Below are positions 52,825-63,641 of a stretch of DNA of 64,000 nucleotides, piece by piece. The DNA comes from Endotrypanum monterogeii (lineage: Eukaryota > Euglenozoa > Kinetoplastea > Trypanosomatida > Trypanosomatidae): assembly GCA_000333855.2 (NCBI GenBank), contig CM007344.1:425302-489301 (forward strand), in the 5' to 3' direction. The position numbers and the translations under genes were made by a program. Within the stretch, counting starts at the first letter, position 1. Every line of letters starts with the position of its first letter. The notes below the pieces were generated by a model. The model ran no database searches, was not told the DNA's origin, and saw only the letters and a program-made list of their open reading frames with translations.

Positions 52825-53019
52825 ATGTCCGCTACACAGCAGATGAACGAGGCGGCTGCGGAGGCCATGCGCCGAGCCGACAATGCGTCCATGCCAGAGA
52901 GCTCGACGGAGGCACCTCATGCCGAGGAGGACGTGACTGAGAGGCACCAGCTTAACGAGGCTGCCGCAGAGGCCATGCGACGCGCGGATGTTGCCTATTC
53001 CAACGGCTCGGATTCGTAG
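52825..53019 (+). CDS. 64-residue microprotein with two copies of an NEAAAEAMRRAD motif
   Basis: A small acidic, helical-looking protein starting MSATQQ. The 12-residue motif NEAAAEAMRRAD occurs twice, at residues 7-18 and 44-55, separated by a Ser/Glu/Pro-rich linker. At DNA level the two copies use partly different codons (for example GCGGCTGCGGAG versus GCTGCCGCAGAG), which indicates selection on the peptide rather than a recent nucleotide duplication. The frame is open 23 codons further upstream, but that would cross the splice acceptor, so 52825 is taken as start. I know no family for it. The repeated amphipathic helix suggests a binding peptide. Its base composition and codon use match genes, not the T-rich spacers on either side. 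Confidence 0.65.
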   Translation: MSATQQMNEAAAEAMRRADNASMPESSTEAPHAEEDVTERHQLNEAAAEAMRRADVAYSNGSDS

Positions 53020-53365
53020 CGCACAAGTTTGAAGTTCAAGTGCAAGGGGGGGAGAAAAGACGGAGGGCAGTGCAAACAAGCTTCTTTGGAGCGACATCAT
53101 CACACTTGTCACCCCTATCGACCCACATTGAGTTAGCCCCCCCTCCTTTTCTTCTCGCTCCTTCCCTCCCTCCCTCCCCCCCCTGCTCCTCCTCCTCTCC
53201 AGCCGTGTCTGTGTGTGTATGTCTTCCTCCATTTTATTGTGGATGCCACGCATATTGTGCTTTTTTGGTGGACTCTATATGTTTCTTCTACCCTTATGGG
53301 CCTATGATTGATTCTTGCATATTATTATCCTCCCACCTCTCGCCCTCCTACTTTCTTTTCCGACG

Positions 53366-53403
<38 letters not shown>

Positions 53404-53923
53404 TATTTGCCTCTGTGTGTGCATTCGTGTTTTTTCTCGAAATTCTTTGTTTTCCTCACCATTTGTGTGCACACACACACACACACACATAAGTACTCAT
53501 TGTCAGATCAATACCGAGATCTGCCGCCTGCCGCCTCCCATACCGGGAGGACAACAAAGGGGGTTCGACACACACACACAAAAAAACATATATCTAAAAG
53601 ATTTCCTGTTCGGCTATAATGGTGATTGTTTGAATGCTGCGTTCGTGACGGCTTGGCGTACTCAGTGGGCTTTGCGATGTGCAAACTCATTTTGGCCGAG
53701 TTTTGCACCTTTTGCTTTTCGCTGGCCACGACTTCTTTCCTCATCTATAAGAGCAAGCCTACAAAGCATATGTGTGGGCGGGTTGTGAGGAACAAATAGG
53801 GTTGGGGGGAAGAGAAGAAGGGAGGGCGGTCTGGTGGGTGCAGGGGGAGTAGGCGGCTTCCGCTTGCATCAACATTGAGTGATTCACAATTGAAGTCCCG
53901 GGCGAGTCCCAGCACCATTGATA

Positions 53924-53959
<36 letters not shown>

Positions 53960-54257
53960 GATAGATAGATATATCAATTCTTTGTTATATCCCTTCTACT
54001 TCCTCGTTTCCCTTCTCTCCCCTCCACAACTTCTGAGTGCGGCCATATACCTTGTGAGTCTTGAATATAAATATATATTTATATACATTTGTGCTTGTCA
54101 GCTCCATCTCCAGAGTGCAGCACTCATATATTTTCATATCCCCTTCCCTCCCTTCCCTTCCCTTCCCCCTTCTTTCACCTACGCACACATAAGCAATCCT
54201 AGGGCCGCATCGAGTCGACGCATCTGGAGCGTTTTTTCGTCCACGCACACCCCGGCC
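53020..54257 (+). other. Intergenic upstream of RBX1
   Basis: Holds (TA)n at 53371-53400, (CA)n at 53470-53489, a (CT)n and (TA)n pair at 53922-53959 followed by GATA units, and the C/T tract before RBX1. The reading frame of RBX1 is open back to about 53982, but that part is pyrimidine-tract translation. No gene supported. Confidence 0.6.
54139..54193 (+). promoter_or_regulatory. Predicted SL acceptor, RBX1
   Basis: A tract of CCCTT units and C/T (54139-54180) followed by AG at 54192-54193, 64 bases before the ATG at 54258. Confidence 0.55.
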
Positions 54258-54611
54258 ATGCCAGCAGAGCTCACTGCCACGGCTGCTGCCAATGCAACAC
54301 CGTGCTCAACTCTAACGCCGGGTGAGCGCAAACTATTTACCCTTGAAGAGTTTTATCCGGTGTATTTCTCATGCTGGGAGCGCGAGACGGGATTGTGCAG
54401 CATCTGCTGCAACCAAGTCGAGGGGCCATGTGTCGTGTGCCAGAGCAACGCGGAGGCTACCTCGGCGGAATGTAGCATTACGTGGGGTGAATGTGGTCAC
54501 GCCTTCCACACACATTGCATCGAGAAATGGTTGAAGACGCGTCCCGTGTGTCCGCTTGACAACAAGGAGTGGAAGGATCGCACAGATTGGAACACCTCAG
54601 GCGTTGTTTAG
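54258..54611 (+). CDS. RBX1: RBX1/ROC1-type RING-H2 subunit of cullin-RING ubiquitin ligases
   Basis: A 117-residue RING-H2 protein, close to the ~108 residues of RBX1. After a low-complexity N terminus comes a conserved strand (FTLEEFYPVYFSCWERE) that in RBX1 threads into the cullin. The RING begins with C47 and C50 (LCSICCNQVEGPCVVCQ), contains the extra zinc-binding insertion typical of the RBX/APC11 group, then TWGECGHAFHTHCIEKWLK and RPVCPLDNKEW. CPLDN(K/R)EW is diagnostic of RBX1 rather than APC11. The protein recruits E2 enzymes to cullin scaffolds, in cytosol and nucleus. The ATG at 54258 is the first after the acceptor; the upstream open part is spurious. A UBA-domain gene lies 5.2 kb upstream, which may be coincidental. 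Confidence 0.95.
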   Translation: MPAELTATAAANATPCSTLTPGERKLFTLEEFYPVYFSCWERETGLCSICCNQVEGPCVVCQSNAEATSAECSITWGECGHAFHTHCIEKWLKTRPVCPLDNKEWKDRTDWNTSGVV

Positions 54612-55932
54612 AGGAGGAGATGCAGCGAGAGGGCCACAAAAGGAAAAGGTTCTTCTCTCGCTACAGAGACAAGGAGAGAGGAGCGCTGGGAGATTCTGAT
54701 CTTGTTTTATTGTCGCCTCTTCCACTGCTGGTGTGGGAGAGGGTAGGTAAGGGGACGCTTCATGCGTGTCTGTAATGGGCTGTGTGGGTACACAGGAGCG
54801 CTTCGCTTTCTCCCCGCATACCCCCCCCCCCACACACACACGCATGCATACTTACTACGGCATGTGCTGCGCTGCATTTTCCTCCCACAAAGGGTGTGAA
54901 ATCAAGAGCAGCGTCATTCCCATTCTGCTCCATTTCATAATACTCGTATGGAGGCTCTGTTGCTACCACACCCTTCGCTTTTGAGCCCCTGTCTCCTATC
55001 CCTCCGCTCCCATTATGCGCCCTTCAGTTGATTTACCTATTCTCTCTGCAGTTCACGAGGGTACGTGCTTTTTGCTGCAGAGAAAAAAAAAGACAACACA
55101 CCAATGTTCTGTTGCAGAGCATGGGAGATGAAGAGAGGAAGGAGGGGGGAGTGCAGAGGAAGTCGAGTTGAGGCGGAGGGGTGCGGTAGGTGACAAAGGG
55201 TATACTACACGTATTGTGACCGCGCGATAGGCATGTGTTTTGCCCTTGCGCCTGCGTGAGGTTCCAGGAAGGGGGCTCAAAGAAACATCAACACAGAGGG
55301 CCCAATTTTTTTTTTTTTGCTTGGCCGAACGGATTGACGCTCGTCGCCTACGGTGTAGTGTGCAGGCTCTGAGTATATGTCTATGTGTGCTTGTATGTGC
55401 ACCTCAACGCTGCTGTGCAAGTAATTGAGGAGGAAGGGCTGGTGGCTGATGGCGCCATCAAGGCTACTAGCAAAAAAAAAAAAACAAATATCTTTTGTGA
55501 CTGTTGTCACAGGAAGAAGCTGAATATCATCACTATTTATAAAGTATTCTGTTTCTGCAACATCGCTTTATTTCTCCCTTTTCCTTAATTTTTTCAATTA
55601 TCTTTCTGATGAGCAACAGCGTGTAATTGGTCGGAAACGCCACCCCCCCTCCTCATTGCATCGCCGCGTATATATAGTTGTATATATATATATATATATG
55701 CCGCTGTAGAAGCACGTTGCAGGGAAAGATTGATACAAATTACTCTACTAACGAGACAAAGGACCGGGGGAGGAGGAGATACGAGAGGTTTTTTTTTTGG
55801 GGGGGAGGATACACCATCACGCTCTGTGGCAAAGGCAACTGCTCACACACCTATCGTCTTTTCTGTACGTACACTACAACACCCCTTTTCACACCGAGAG
55901 TAACGAACATAAACGGAAAGCGTTGATGCAAA
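54612..55932 (+). other. Intergenic upstream of the FAXC-like gene
   Basis: Contains a short (CA)n at 54831-54843, T- and A-homopolymers (55306-55318, 55471-55483), (TA)n at 55680-55699 and a T9-G9 run at about 55790-55806. Candidate acceptor AGs lie at 55897-55900 after a C/T tract. No gene supported. Confidence 0.6.
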
Positions 55933-55997
55933 ATGAAATTAGATCACTTCCACGAAATCTTCTGCCACGTTCAGCAGTCGATGGAGAAGAGTTTTAA
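55926..55997 (+). other. Overlapping upstream ORF, 23 codons
   Basis: An ATG at 55926, seven bases before the start of the FAXC-like gene and in another frame, opens 23 codons that end inside that gene. No AG separates the two ATGs, so every mature mRNA should contain both. Initiation here would block the main frame unless ribosomes scan past it. Confidence 0.4.
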
Positions 55998-56985
55998 TGC
56001 AGTGCTAGGGGGCGTCTTCCCACGACTGAAAAAAGAAGCGCCGATATGTGAAGAAGCGACATCGCGTTTGACTCCTGTCCAGAGGCGACTGGCAATCGGC
56101 GCCGCGGTGGTGATGGGTACGATCACCACCAGCGTTATCGTATTTCGTATTTTCACTTTTCTCGAGAAGCGGCGGCGCTTCCACTTGATCGAGACGTGTG
56201 AAGCATTGGAAAAAGAGTTGTTTCTGTTTATTCTCCCTCGCTCCCCGTGGGCACCGAGTTTATCACCAGCCTGCACGCGAGTCGAGGCATATCTGCGTGC
56301 CAACGGGATTCCATACAAGGCAATCGAGACAATAAATCCGCTCGGTGCGCCGAGTGGCGAGCTCCCTTTTCTCATTTACAAGCGCCAGCGCATCGATGAG
56401 CTCCCCAAAATAATGGAGTTCATCACGTCCGAGTTCCAGATAACTATGGATGACATCCTCACCCGCGATCAACGTGCCACAGGAGCTGCGTTGCGACGCA
56501 TGCTGGAGCACAGCATAGAGCACTTTCTGTATCGCATTGCCTTCATTGACCACCCGTCCCTAGCGATCGCTCAAGTCAAGCGTGCCTTGTATCTTTCTCA
56601 CCTGCGGGCACGGTTCGCGGTGTACGGCTACGCAAAAATACTAAAAAAGCGTTTTATGATCGCCGCGTATGGCGCGCTTGTCAGTGAGCAGTACGAACAT
56701 GAGTTTCTGCAGGGTTGTGAGTCTATCGAAGCTCAGATAGACAACAAGCGGTACTTGTTCAGCGATACAACTATCACGAGCTACGACTGCGCCATATACT
56801 CACTGCTCGTTCCCTTCGCTTACATGGGCAAGCACACTTCCCTGAGTTCTGCCTACTCGAGAGTTGCGGATAGTGAAGTACTGATGTCATATATTGCCGA
56901 CATTTCACGGCGACTGTTTTCTGATGTGAAGTCTGGCTTTGATGTCGCGAATATCTCGTTCATGACTCGGTCATCTGCACCATAG
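55933..56985 (+). CDS. FAXC/metaxin-like membrane-anchored GST-fold protein
   Basis: A 350-residue protein. A single hydrophobic segment at about 53-75 (AIGAAVVMGTITTSVIVF) is followed by basic residues (EKRRRF), suggesting membrane anchoring near the N terminus. From about 95 a thioredoxin-like domain appears: LFLFILPRSPWAPSLSPACT, then RVEAYLRANGIPYKAIE and ELPFLIYKRQRIDEL, the order seen in the FAXC/metaxin group. An all-helical GST-C domain follows (LRRMLEHSIEHFLYRIAFI...YLFSDTTITSYDCAIYSLL). In other eukaryotes these proteins lie on the mitochondrial outer membrane or are axonal factors; no glutathione activity is implied, since the usual catalytic Ser/Cys position is not clear. Mitochondrial outer-membrane location here is an inference. 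The ATG at 55933 gives a good start, with a competing ATG 7 bases upstream; M17 is an alternative. Confidence 0.75.
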   Translation: MKLDHFHEIFCHVQQSMEKSFNAVLGGVFPRLKKEAPICEEATSRLTPVQRRLAIGAAVVMGTITTSVIVFRIFTFLEKRRRFHLIETCEALEKELFLFILPRSPWAPSLSPACTRVEAYLRANGIPYKAIETINPLGAPSGELPFLIYKRQRIDELPKIMEFITSEFQITMDDILTRDQRATGAALRRMLEHSIEHFLYRIAFIDHPSLAIAQVKRALYLSHLRARFAVYGYAKILKKRFMIAAYGALVSEQYEHEFLQGCESIEAQIDNKRYLFSDTTITSYDCAIYSLLVPFAYMGKHTSLSSAYSRVADSEVLMSYIADISRRLFSDVKSGFDVANISFMTRSSAP

Positions 56986-57411
56986 GCGCGAACGAGGGTG
57001 AGACAAGCAACTGGGAAGAAAGAGAGGGAAGAGGAGAAACATTTTCTTGGGCGGGCTGGGTGGGGGCGCATCAGAGGAGCCTCCGTTGGACCGCTCTGAC
57101 GACACCAAGCACACATCACCGGGGAGCTCTGTTACCAGAGCCACGTCTGGTGAACGCAGGTTGGCTCGTGAGAGGAAAGCAAGAGGGCGCTGAGGCGACA
57201 GCTGGTGAGGGCGGGGGGGGCATACGGGCGATGCTTAGGCTCTCGCTATCATCCACAATCGTTTCGTTCTTCTTTTGCCGTATTTTTCTTTCGTGCTGCC
57301 GTTATTCTGAAGCTCCACGATTTTTCAAACTTGTCCCCTTCCTTTGTGATGTGCAGCCATCATATTTGCTCTCCGGGCCACTTCTCTGTCGACACACACA
57401 CACACATAGCG

Positions 57412-57442
<31 letters not shown>

Positions 57443-58385
57443 TGTATGCAGATTACCTCGGATAAAGAGGGCTCCCCCACCTGTAGTCCTTTCACCTATT
57501 GCCTTCCACTGCAGCACTCCCAAAGTATACGTGTGTTTGTGTCCATCTAGTTTTCTCTATGGAAGGTTGTGTGTGTGTGTGTGTGTGTGTGTGTGAAGGG
57601 AGGGGGGTGCACTCTGCCCGCATCCATATCAAACTTTTTTTTTTCGGTGAGTGTGTTTCACATTTTTTTTTTTTTACCCCACGTCGTCCCATATCGATTT
57701 TCTTCTTTTCACTCCGCTGGCTGAGCATGTGTTTGATAATCGGGACAAAGCGGGCGGGGGTGGTGGTGGTGGGGGCGATACAGTACGTATGCGTGAGCAC
57801 ATATTGTATCCAAGTGGGCGGTGTCCTGTGAACGGGCAACGTTTTTTCTGCCACTTCCACCTGCCTCTTTTCTCTCGGAAGGCGTATGGTATAATGCCAC
57901 ACTGGCTAAGGGTTTCTGTGTGTGTGTGTGTGTAGGTGGGGACGCAGCCTGCCAACCCCAGAGCCGTTTAGGGAATGCGACGAGCTCGTCTTCATCATTT
58001 TACTCACTGGATTTTCTTCCCCCCTTTTTTTTTGTTTTTTTTTTCCATTCCGTCCCATATGCCGAACACATTATTTGTTTACCCCTCTACCCTTATTTCG
58101 CCTCTCGTCCCCATCCGTCTCGCCTTATTCGCTTTAAAAAAAAAAAAATACAGCCTAGAGAAATTTGTCAACGCCCCCAGGCATCTTAGTAGTACTTCGG
58201 AGGAGCGTACGCACACGCGCACTGCGCCACATTCCTCCCTCCCTCTCCATATTTTAGCCGCACTTATAAAATATATATATATATATATATATATATACGT
58301 TACACATACTCAAAACATTGATTTCACATATAAAAAGACGTGTCCTAAAAAAAAAAACAAAAAACACGAAAATATTTTCATCACA
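56986..58385 (+). other. Intergenic upstream of SDHA
   Basis: Holds (CA)n at 57393-57406 with an adjacent (TA)n at 57414-57437, (TG)n at 57567-57593 and 57916-57933, A- and T-runs, and (TA)n at 58269-58298. The SDHA frame is open back to 57975 but this part is low complexity. AG at 58152-58153 is a candidate acceptor. No gene supported. Confidence 0.6.
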
Positions 58386-60209
58386 ATGCTTCGCCGTACC
58401 TTCACTCGTCTGGCTCTTAGCCGTGCCTACCCGGTCATCGATCACACTTATGATTGTGTTGTAGTTGGCGCAGGCGGCTCTGGTCTTCGCGCTGCCATGG
58501 GTGTGGCAGCCTCAGGCTACGATGTGGCTTGTATCTCGAAGTTGTATCCGTCTCGCTCGCACACGATCGCCGCGCAGGGGGGCATTAACGCTGCCCTTGC
58601 GAACTGCGAGGAGGATGACTGGCGCTGGCATGTCTATGACACAGTCAAGGGTTCGGACTGGCTTGGAGACCAGGACGCGATCCAGTACATGTGCCAGGAG
58701 GCCCCGTGCGTCGTTTCGGAGCTTGAGAGCATGGGGTTGCCATTTCTACGCACAAAAGATGGCTTCATCTACCAGCGCGCTTTTGGTGGTCAGTCGATCC
58801 ACTACGGTGGAAAGCAGGCCCGCCGCACGTGCGCAGCGTCAGACCGCACGGGTCACGCCATGCTCCACACCCTGTACGGTCAGTCCTTTCAGTATGGTGT
58901 AAACTTCTACAATGAGTACTACTGCCTTGACTTGATCATGGAGGACGGGTGCTGTCGTGGTGTGATGGCCATGAGCATCGATGATGGTACAATCCACCGC
59001 TTCAAGTCCAAGTACACTGTGCTGTGCACCGGTGGCTACGGTCGAGTGTACTTCACCACCACAAGCGCAAAGAGTTGCACGGGCGACGGGACAGCCATGG
59101 TGGCACGTGCAGGCCTGCCGGCGGAGGACATGGAGTTTGTGCAGTTCCACCCGACCGGAATTTATGGCCCAGGGGTGCTCATCACCGAGGGTGCGCGCGG
59201 AGAGGGCGGCTACCTTGTGAACAGCGAGGGTGAGCGCTTCATGGAGCGCTACGCCCCAAAGGCAAAAGATTTGGCATCGCGCGATGTGGTCTCGCGCGCC
59301 ATCACGATGGAAATTTTGGCGGGTCGCGGCTGTGGACCCAAGAAGGATCACGTCATGTTGCAGTTGCACCACCTCGACCCCGCAACACTCCACAAGAAGC
59401 TCCCAGGCATCTCAGAGAGCGCGCATATCTTTGCCGGTGTCGACGTGACAAAAGAGCCTATTCCAATTGTGCCGACTGTGCACTACTCGATGGGTGGTGT
59501 GCCGACGCTCTGGACTGGTGAGGCGGTCAGCCCGCGCAACGGCGATGACAACGCGATCGTGCCTGGCCTGCTCGCTGCTGGTGAGTGTGCGTGCGCCAGC
59601 GTTCACGGAGCCAACCGCCTTGGCGCGAACTCGCTGCTGGACATCGTTGTGTTTGGCAAGTCGTGTGCCAACACCGTCATCTTCAACCTGACAAAAGAGG
59701 GACGCAATCAGCCTGACCTCCGTGCAGACGCTGGTGAGGTATCCATCGCTGATTTGGATCGCATACTCAGCAATAAAGGCGACATTCCCATAGCCCGCAT
59801 CCGTGAGCGTATGAAGGAGGCAATGGCACTCTACGCCGCCGTGTTCCGCACAGAGGACAGCATGCAGACAGGCAAGGCGATCATCGAGGAATGCTACCGC
59901 GACTTCTCCCACGCCCTTGTGGATGACAAATCGCCGGTGTGGAACAGCAACTTAATCGAGGCACTCGAGTTGCGCAACCTCTTGACGAACGCCATGATGA
60001 CAATTAGCGGGGCTGTGGTGCGCAAGGAGAGTCGCGGTGCACACGCGCGCGACGACTTCCCTGAGCGTGACGACCACAACTGGATGAAGCACACACTGGC
60101 CTACCTCGACGACACCAGTGGAAACGTGCGCCTTGCTTATCGCTCAGTGCACATGGATACACTGACCAACGAGATAGAGAGCTTCCCACCAGCGAAGCGC
60201 GTGTACTAG
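58386..60209 (+). CDS. SDHA: Succinate dehydrogenase flavoprotein subunit (SDHA)
   Basis: A 607-residue mitochondrial complex II flavoprotein, oxidising succinate to fumarate in the tricarboxylic acid cycle and passing electrons to the iron-sulfur subunit and ubiquinone. The N terminus ([16 protein letters not shown]) is a typical basic mitochondrial presequence. GAGGSG at 28-33 is the FAD Rossmann motif. In [16 protein letters not shown]59 is the residue expected to carry covalent FAD. Further signatures are [33 protein letters not shown] with the catalytic arginine region, [10 protein letters not shown], and [15 protein letters not shown]. The C-terminal domain ends in the usual [12 protein letters not shown] region. 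No key residue is missing. The start at 58386 gives the presequence; the upstream open frame is low complexity. As recalled, T. brucei has the orthologue in the same neighbourhood as RECQ2 and TCTP. Confidence 0.98.
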   Translation: MLRRTFTRLALSRAYPVIDHTYDCVVVGAGGSGLRAAMGVAASGYDVACISKLYPSRSHTIAAQGGINAALANCEEDDWRWHVYDTVKGSDWLGDQDAIQYMCQEAPCVVSELESMGLPFLRTKDGFIYQRAFGGQSIHYGGKQARRTCAASDRTGHAMLHTLYGQSFQYGVNFYNEYYCLDLIMEDGCCRGVMAMSIDDGTIHRFKSKYTVLCTGGYGRVYFTTTSAKSCTGDGTAMVARAGLPAEDMEFVQFHPTGIYGPGVLITEGARGEGGYLVNSEGERFMERYAPKAKDLASRDVVSRAITMEILAGRGCGPKKDHVMLQLHHLDPATLHKKLPGISESAHIFAGVDVTKEPIPIVPTVHYSMGGVPTLWTGEAVSPRNGDDNAIVPGLLAAGECACASVHGANRLGANSLLDIVVFGKSCANTVIFNLTKEGRNQPDLRADAGEVSIADLDRILSNKGDIPIARIRERMKEAMALYAAVFRTEDSMQTGKAIIEECYRDFSHALVDDKSPVWNSNLIEALELRNLLTNAMMTISGAVVRKESRGAHARDDFPERDDHNWMKHTLAYLDDTSGNVRLAYRSVHMDTLTNEIESFPPAKRVY

Positions 60210-63031
60210 TTCCCGAAAGTGTTCCTCCGAGCGAGGCATATACCGTTCAAGCGAAGGGACAGAGGAGTGGGTTGGCGCTCATAGCGGTCTTCTGTTGCTC
60301 GTTCTCGCAAAGCGTTGGGACGCGCAGGCGCACCTCGCCCTGTTTCCATGCAATACGGTATCTTTGACCGGCTGCGTGCTATGCTTTGCATTGGTGCAGC
60401 GATGCTCCATTTACATTATATATATGTTGCTTCGCAGGGTCGATTGCTTTATTAGCTCAAATGATTTTTTTTTTCCTGGAGAAGCTTTACCATGCAGTTA
60501 TCCAATCGAGTGTGTGTGTATGTGTGTGTGCTTGAGAGGAGATGAAGCTGGAAGCGATGGATAAGAGGTGGGGGGAGGGTTTGGGTGCTCTGTGAGGTCA
60601 GAAGAAACAGTCGATATGTGTCATGAAGAATATTACCGCCATGACGGTCACCTCGCTCGGGCAGCTTACTTGATCCCTGCTGTCGCATGCATATACGCAT
60701 GCACCTCCAGGGATATAACGTAGCTCATGTTGATTCAAAGATGTTTTTATGAGTTTCACCTCTTTTTTTTTTTGTTTGTGTGTATTTGTGTCATATTTCC
60801 ATTCATCCGTTCACCCATCCGGCAGGTGGGATCGTGAGTGTGCTCTGACGTGCGTGCGTGTTGGGTGACTACGTATGTGGTTCTTGCACGAGCTTTATTT
60901 TTCAGGTTATTCAGTTTTCACTCACCACACCACTTCCTCTTTGCCGTCTCTCTGTTTTTTTTTTTTTGTCTTGGATGAATGGCTCACTCACGTATAGTGA
61001 GTCAGATCCAAGCACAGGAATCCCCGCATAAGGGAAAAGGGCACATCCCAATTCCCTTCCCATGACGGAAAGAAAATAAAACGGGATTTCTGTCGTACGG
61101 GCGAGGGGGGGGGCGAAGCGGAGGAAAGGCAAAGAGGCACGTTCAGCACACATTTCTTTTTCTCACCCACTCAGAGAGAGTGCGTGTGTGTGTGTGTGTG
61201 TGTGTCTGTGTGGGTGTTTTATTTACTGATGTTACAGTTGTGCCCCAGATGTGCGTGCTGGGAGGAACTAGGAAACAATTACGGCTTTTCTTTTGCCTGA
61301 AGGGCTGCTCGGTGGGGCCTATATGGAGGAGTTGTTGTCTTCTTCAGTGTCACGGGAAAGGGATGTTGCACGCAATCTCATGCTTCAAGCCATCTGCTCC
61401 ATAGAACCTACATTCCTCTTTTTTTCCTTGCCGAAAATGCATTGAGGCTCCTTTTGCTCGTGGAGTACCGCTTCTGACCTAGGTCCAGCTCGTCTTCTGA
61501 TCTTTTTTTTTTTTCCTGGTCCTTTGCACATCAGCGCTCGCTCATGCTCTAATTTCACACCTGCCAGACACCATCACGAACGTGTCGACTCATGAATGAC
61601 CAGAGATGAGTGCAAACCACCTTTTTCATTGCTTGAGGGTTTCTAGCTCACATGGCAGAGGGGGGGGGGGCGGCGCACCTCAGGAGGCATAATGGCCGCA
61701 GTGCTTCTCAGTGCTGAGTAAGCCCCCCCTTCTTTTCCTCCTCTTCCCGTCGGAAAGCAGATGAAGGGAGGCCTTCTTCATAACGACGACACGTACACAA
61801 GCGCACCATCTGAAGGTATAACCACAGATGCGGAGGAAAAAAAGAACGAAAGCAGGTAAGGGGATGAATGGGACCAAAAAAAAAAAGTGCTGTAGCACGT
61901 TATACTCACGAATCGTTTAAAAAAATGAAAAAAAAAATAAGAAAGGGAGGGAGGGGGGGGGGCTTTTCACATTCTTGATAGCTCACCTTCCCCACCTGTA
62001 ACGCTATCAGTCCAAGCAGCCAACTCGTCAAGGACTCCTGGACGCAATAGGCGACTTTTAAATTTCCGTCGGGTGAGTGTTAGAGTCGTGTTGCACTCTT
62101 TTCCCAAGACCCCTCATCAAACCCAGATAATACCGTTCACTGATTGTCAGGCGGGGTAAGCTGCGGGGCACGTGAAAGGGCCTGGAAGTGCATTGGAGAC
62201 CGTGGCAGCAGCAAAGGTGTAATGACGGGGGGGGCTTGTGAATATTTTTGCTTCACTGCAGAATCTTATGACTCTGCGCTTAGCTGCTGCAGCGACACAA
62301 ATCCCTTACAGTGAGGGAAGACAAGATGAGTTGTGCTGGATCGCTTCAATGACAATGCTCGCATATGCCTCCCTCACTATGCGGCCTGTGCCAAAGTTAC
62401 GAGGTTATTTGAGCACAGGTCAGCCGAAACCGGTGTTGACGACGAGCAGCTGACGAAGGCAAGAGGTGGCGAGGGAAGAAAGAGAGAGACAAGGACAACA
62501 GCAGAGTCAGGTATTCGCGACACCTTTCCACGAGATGGAAATTTTGCAGGAAGCGGGATGACTGCGGTAGCCGACAGGGGATATCTTCACACTCCTATGG
62601 AAACCTCAGAATGCTCAAATGCACCGGTGTCGGTGTGGCGGCTTGAGCAGGATCCTTTGTGGTCATCTAGCGATCTTATCCACAAGGCTCGAAATAGGTT
62701 GTTTCGTATTGTTTTACATGAAGTATATATATATATATATATATTTGTATATATTTATATATATTTGGGGTGTGTAGACTACAAGGCGTTTCTGTTTCGG
62801 AAATTTTGCATAAACGTCCCACTTGAGGAGCTCCTCAGCGTCGGTGTCAGGATCCTTTGGTGCCACATCGGTGCGAGGGATCGGCACTCGAGCTATCACT
62901 CACGGAACCTCCGGCGGCGTGTGTAGGCTCGAGGCTGTCATGTCATCGACGAAAACATAAGATATACGCGTTAGCGAATGCACGAAAATATGGAAGCACT
63001 TCGGAAAGTCTGTCGCCGCAAATCCACACAT

Positions 63032-63062
<31 letters not shown>

Positions 63063-63494
63063 AATACACATGCACACCGTTGTTTTGTTAAATGGAAATA
63101 CAGTCAGGGGGGAACATGGGGCGGCAAGTCGAAAGGGGAGAGGCTCGGTGTTACAGAAGCATGCACACCGACCAAACCGGACGGATACAGACGTTTGCAG
63201 AGGGATACGCAGACAGCTCCATAGCTCTGCCTTTATTTTCTTGGGCATTGGGGTGAGTACTCCTCTTTGACCACCTTTTTTTTTTTTCATCTCTGTTCCT
63301 AGGACTTCTTGTCCTTACCTTGGCTTTGCTGTCGCCTCCCTGTCCATACCTTTTTCCATCCTCACTGCTTGCTTACGAGTATGTGGCTGTCACTGTTCCT
63401 GCCAATTCTTTTTTTCAATATACCTCTTACCTTTCTCCTCCTCAACACGAAGCATGAAAAGCAAATCAATACAACCACGTCCAGCACAAGAGCA

Positions 63495-63528
<34 letters not shown>

Positions 63529-63641
63529 ACACAAATAGATCATAACTAAGGGTGAGCGTAACTCCCCCCCCCTCCCCCCTTCTCACTCCCATTCTTCTGC
63601 CCTTCCTCATCCGTTTCCACTGTGCTGAAGGAAGCGTGACC
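60210..63641 (+). other. Intergenic between SDHA and acyl-CoA reductase
   Basis: 3.4 kb without a supported gene. Includes (TG)n at 61180-61203, G-runs at 61106-61113, 61661-61670 and 61950-61962, (TA)n at 62725-62745 with a second TA patch near 62757, CATA units at 63029-63049 and (CA)n at 63498-63532. The stretch 62230-62930 is balanced in composition and carries an open frame of about 190 codons that runs through the (TA)n tract. Confidence 0.55.
63562..63630 (+). promoter_or_regulatory. Predicted SL acceptor, acyl-CoA reductase
   Basis: A long C/T tract from 63562 to about 63618, then AG at 63629-63630, 11 bases before the ATG at 63642. Confidence 0.5.

Noticed and set aside
52612..53253. 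213-codon minus-strand frame over the microprotein gene
   Set aside because: It is the antisense shadow of the + strand gene; no acceptor and no recognised homology.
57975..58385. 137-residue N-terminal extension of SDHA
   Set aside because: It is Phe/Ser- and Tyr-Ile-rich spacer translation; MLRRTFTRL at 58386 is a proper mitochondrial presequence.
62333..62926. Open frame of about 197 codons before acyl-CoA reductase as a real gene
   Set aside because: It begins without an ATG-acceptor context and runs through a (TA)n tract; no homology recognised. Kept only as a low-interest observation.
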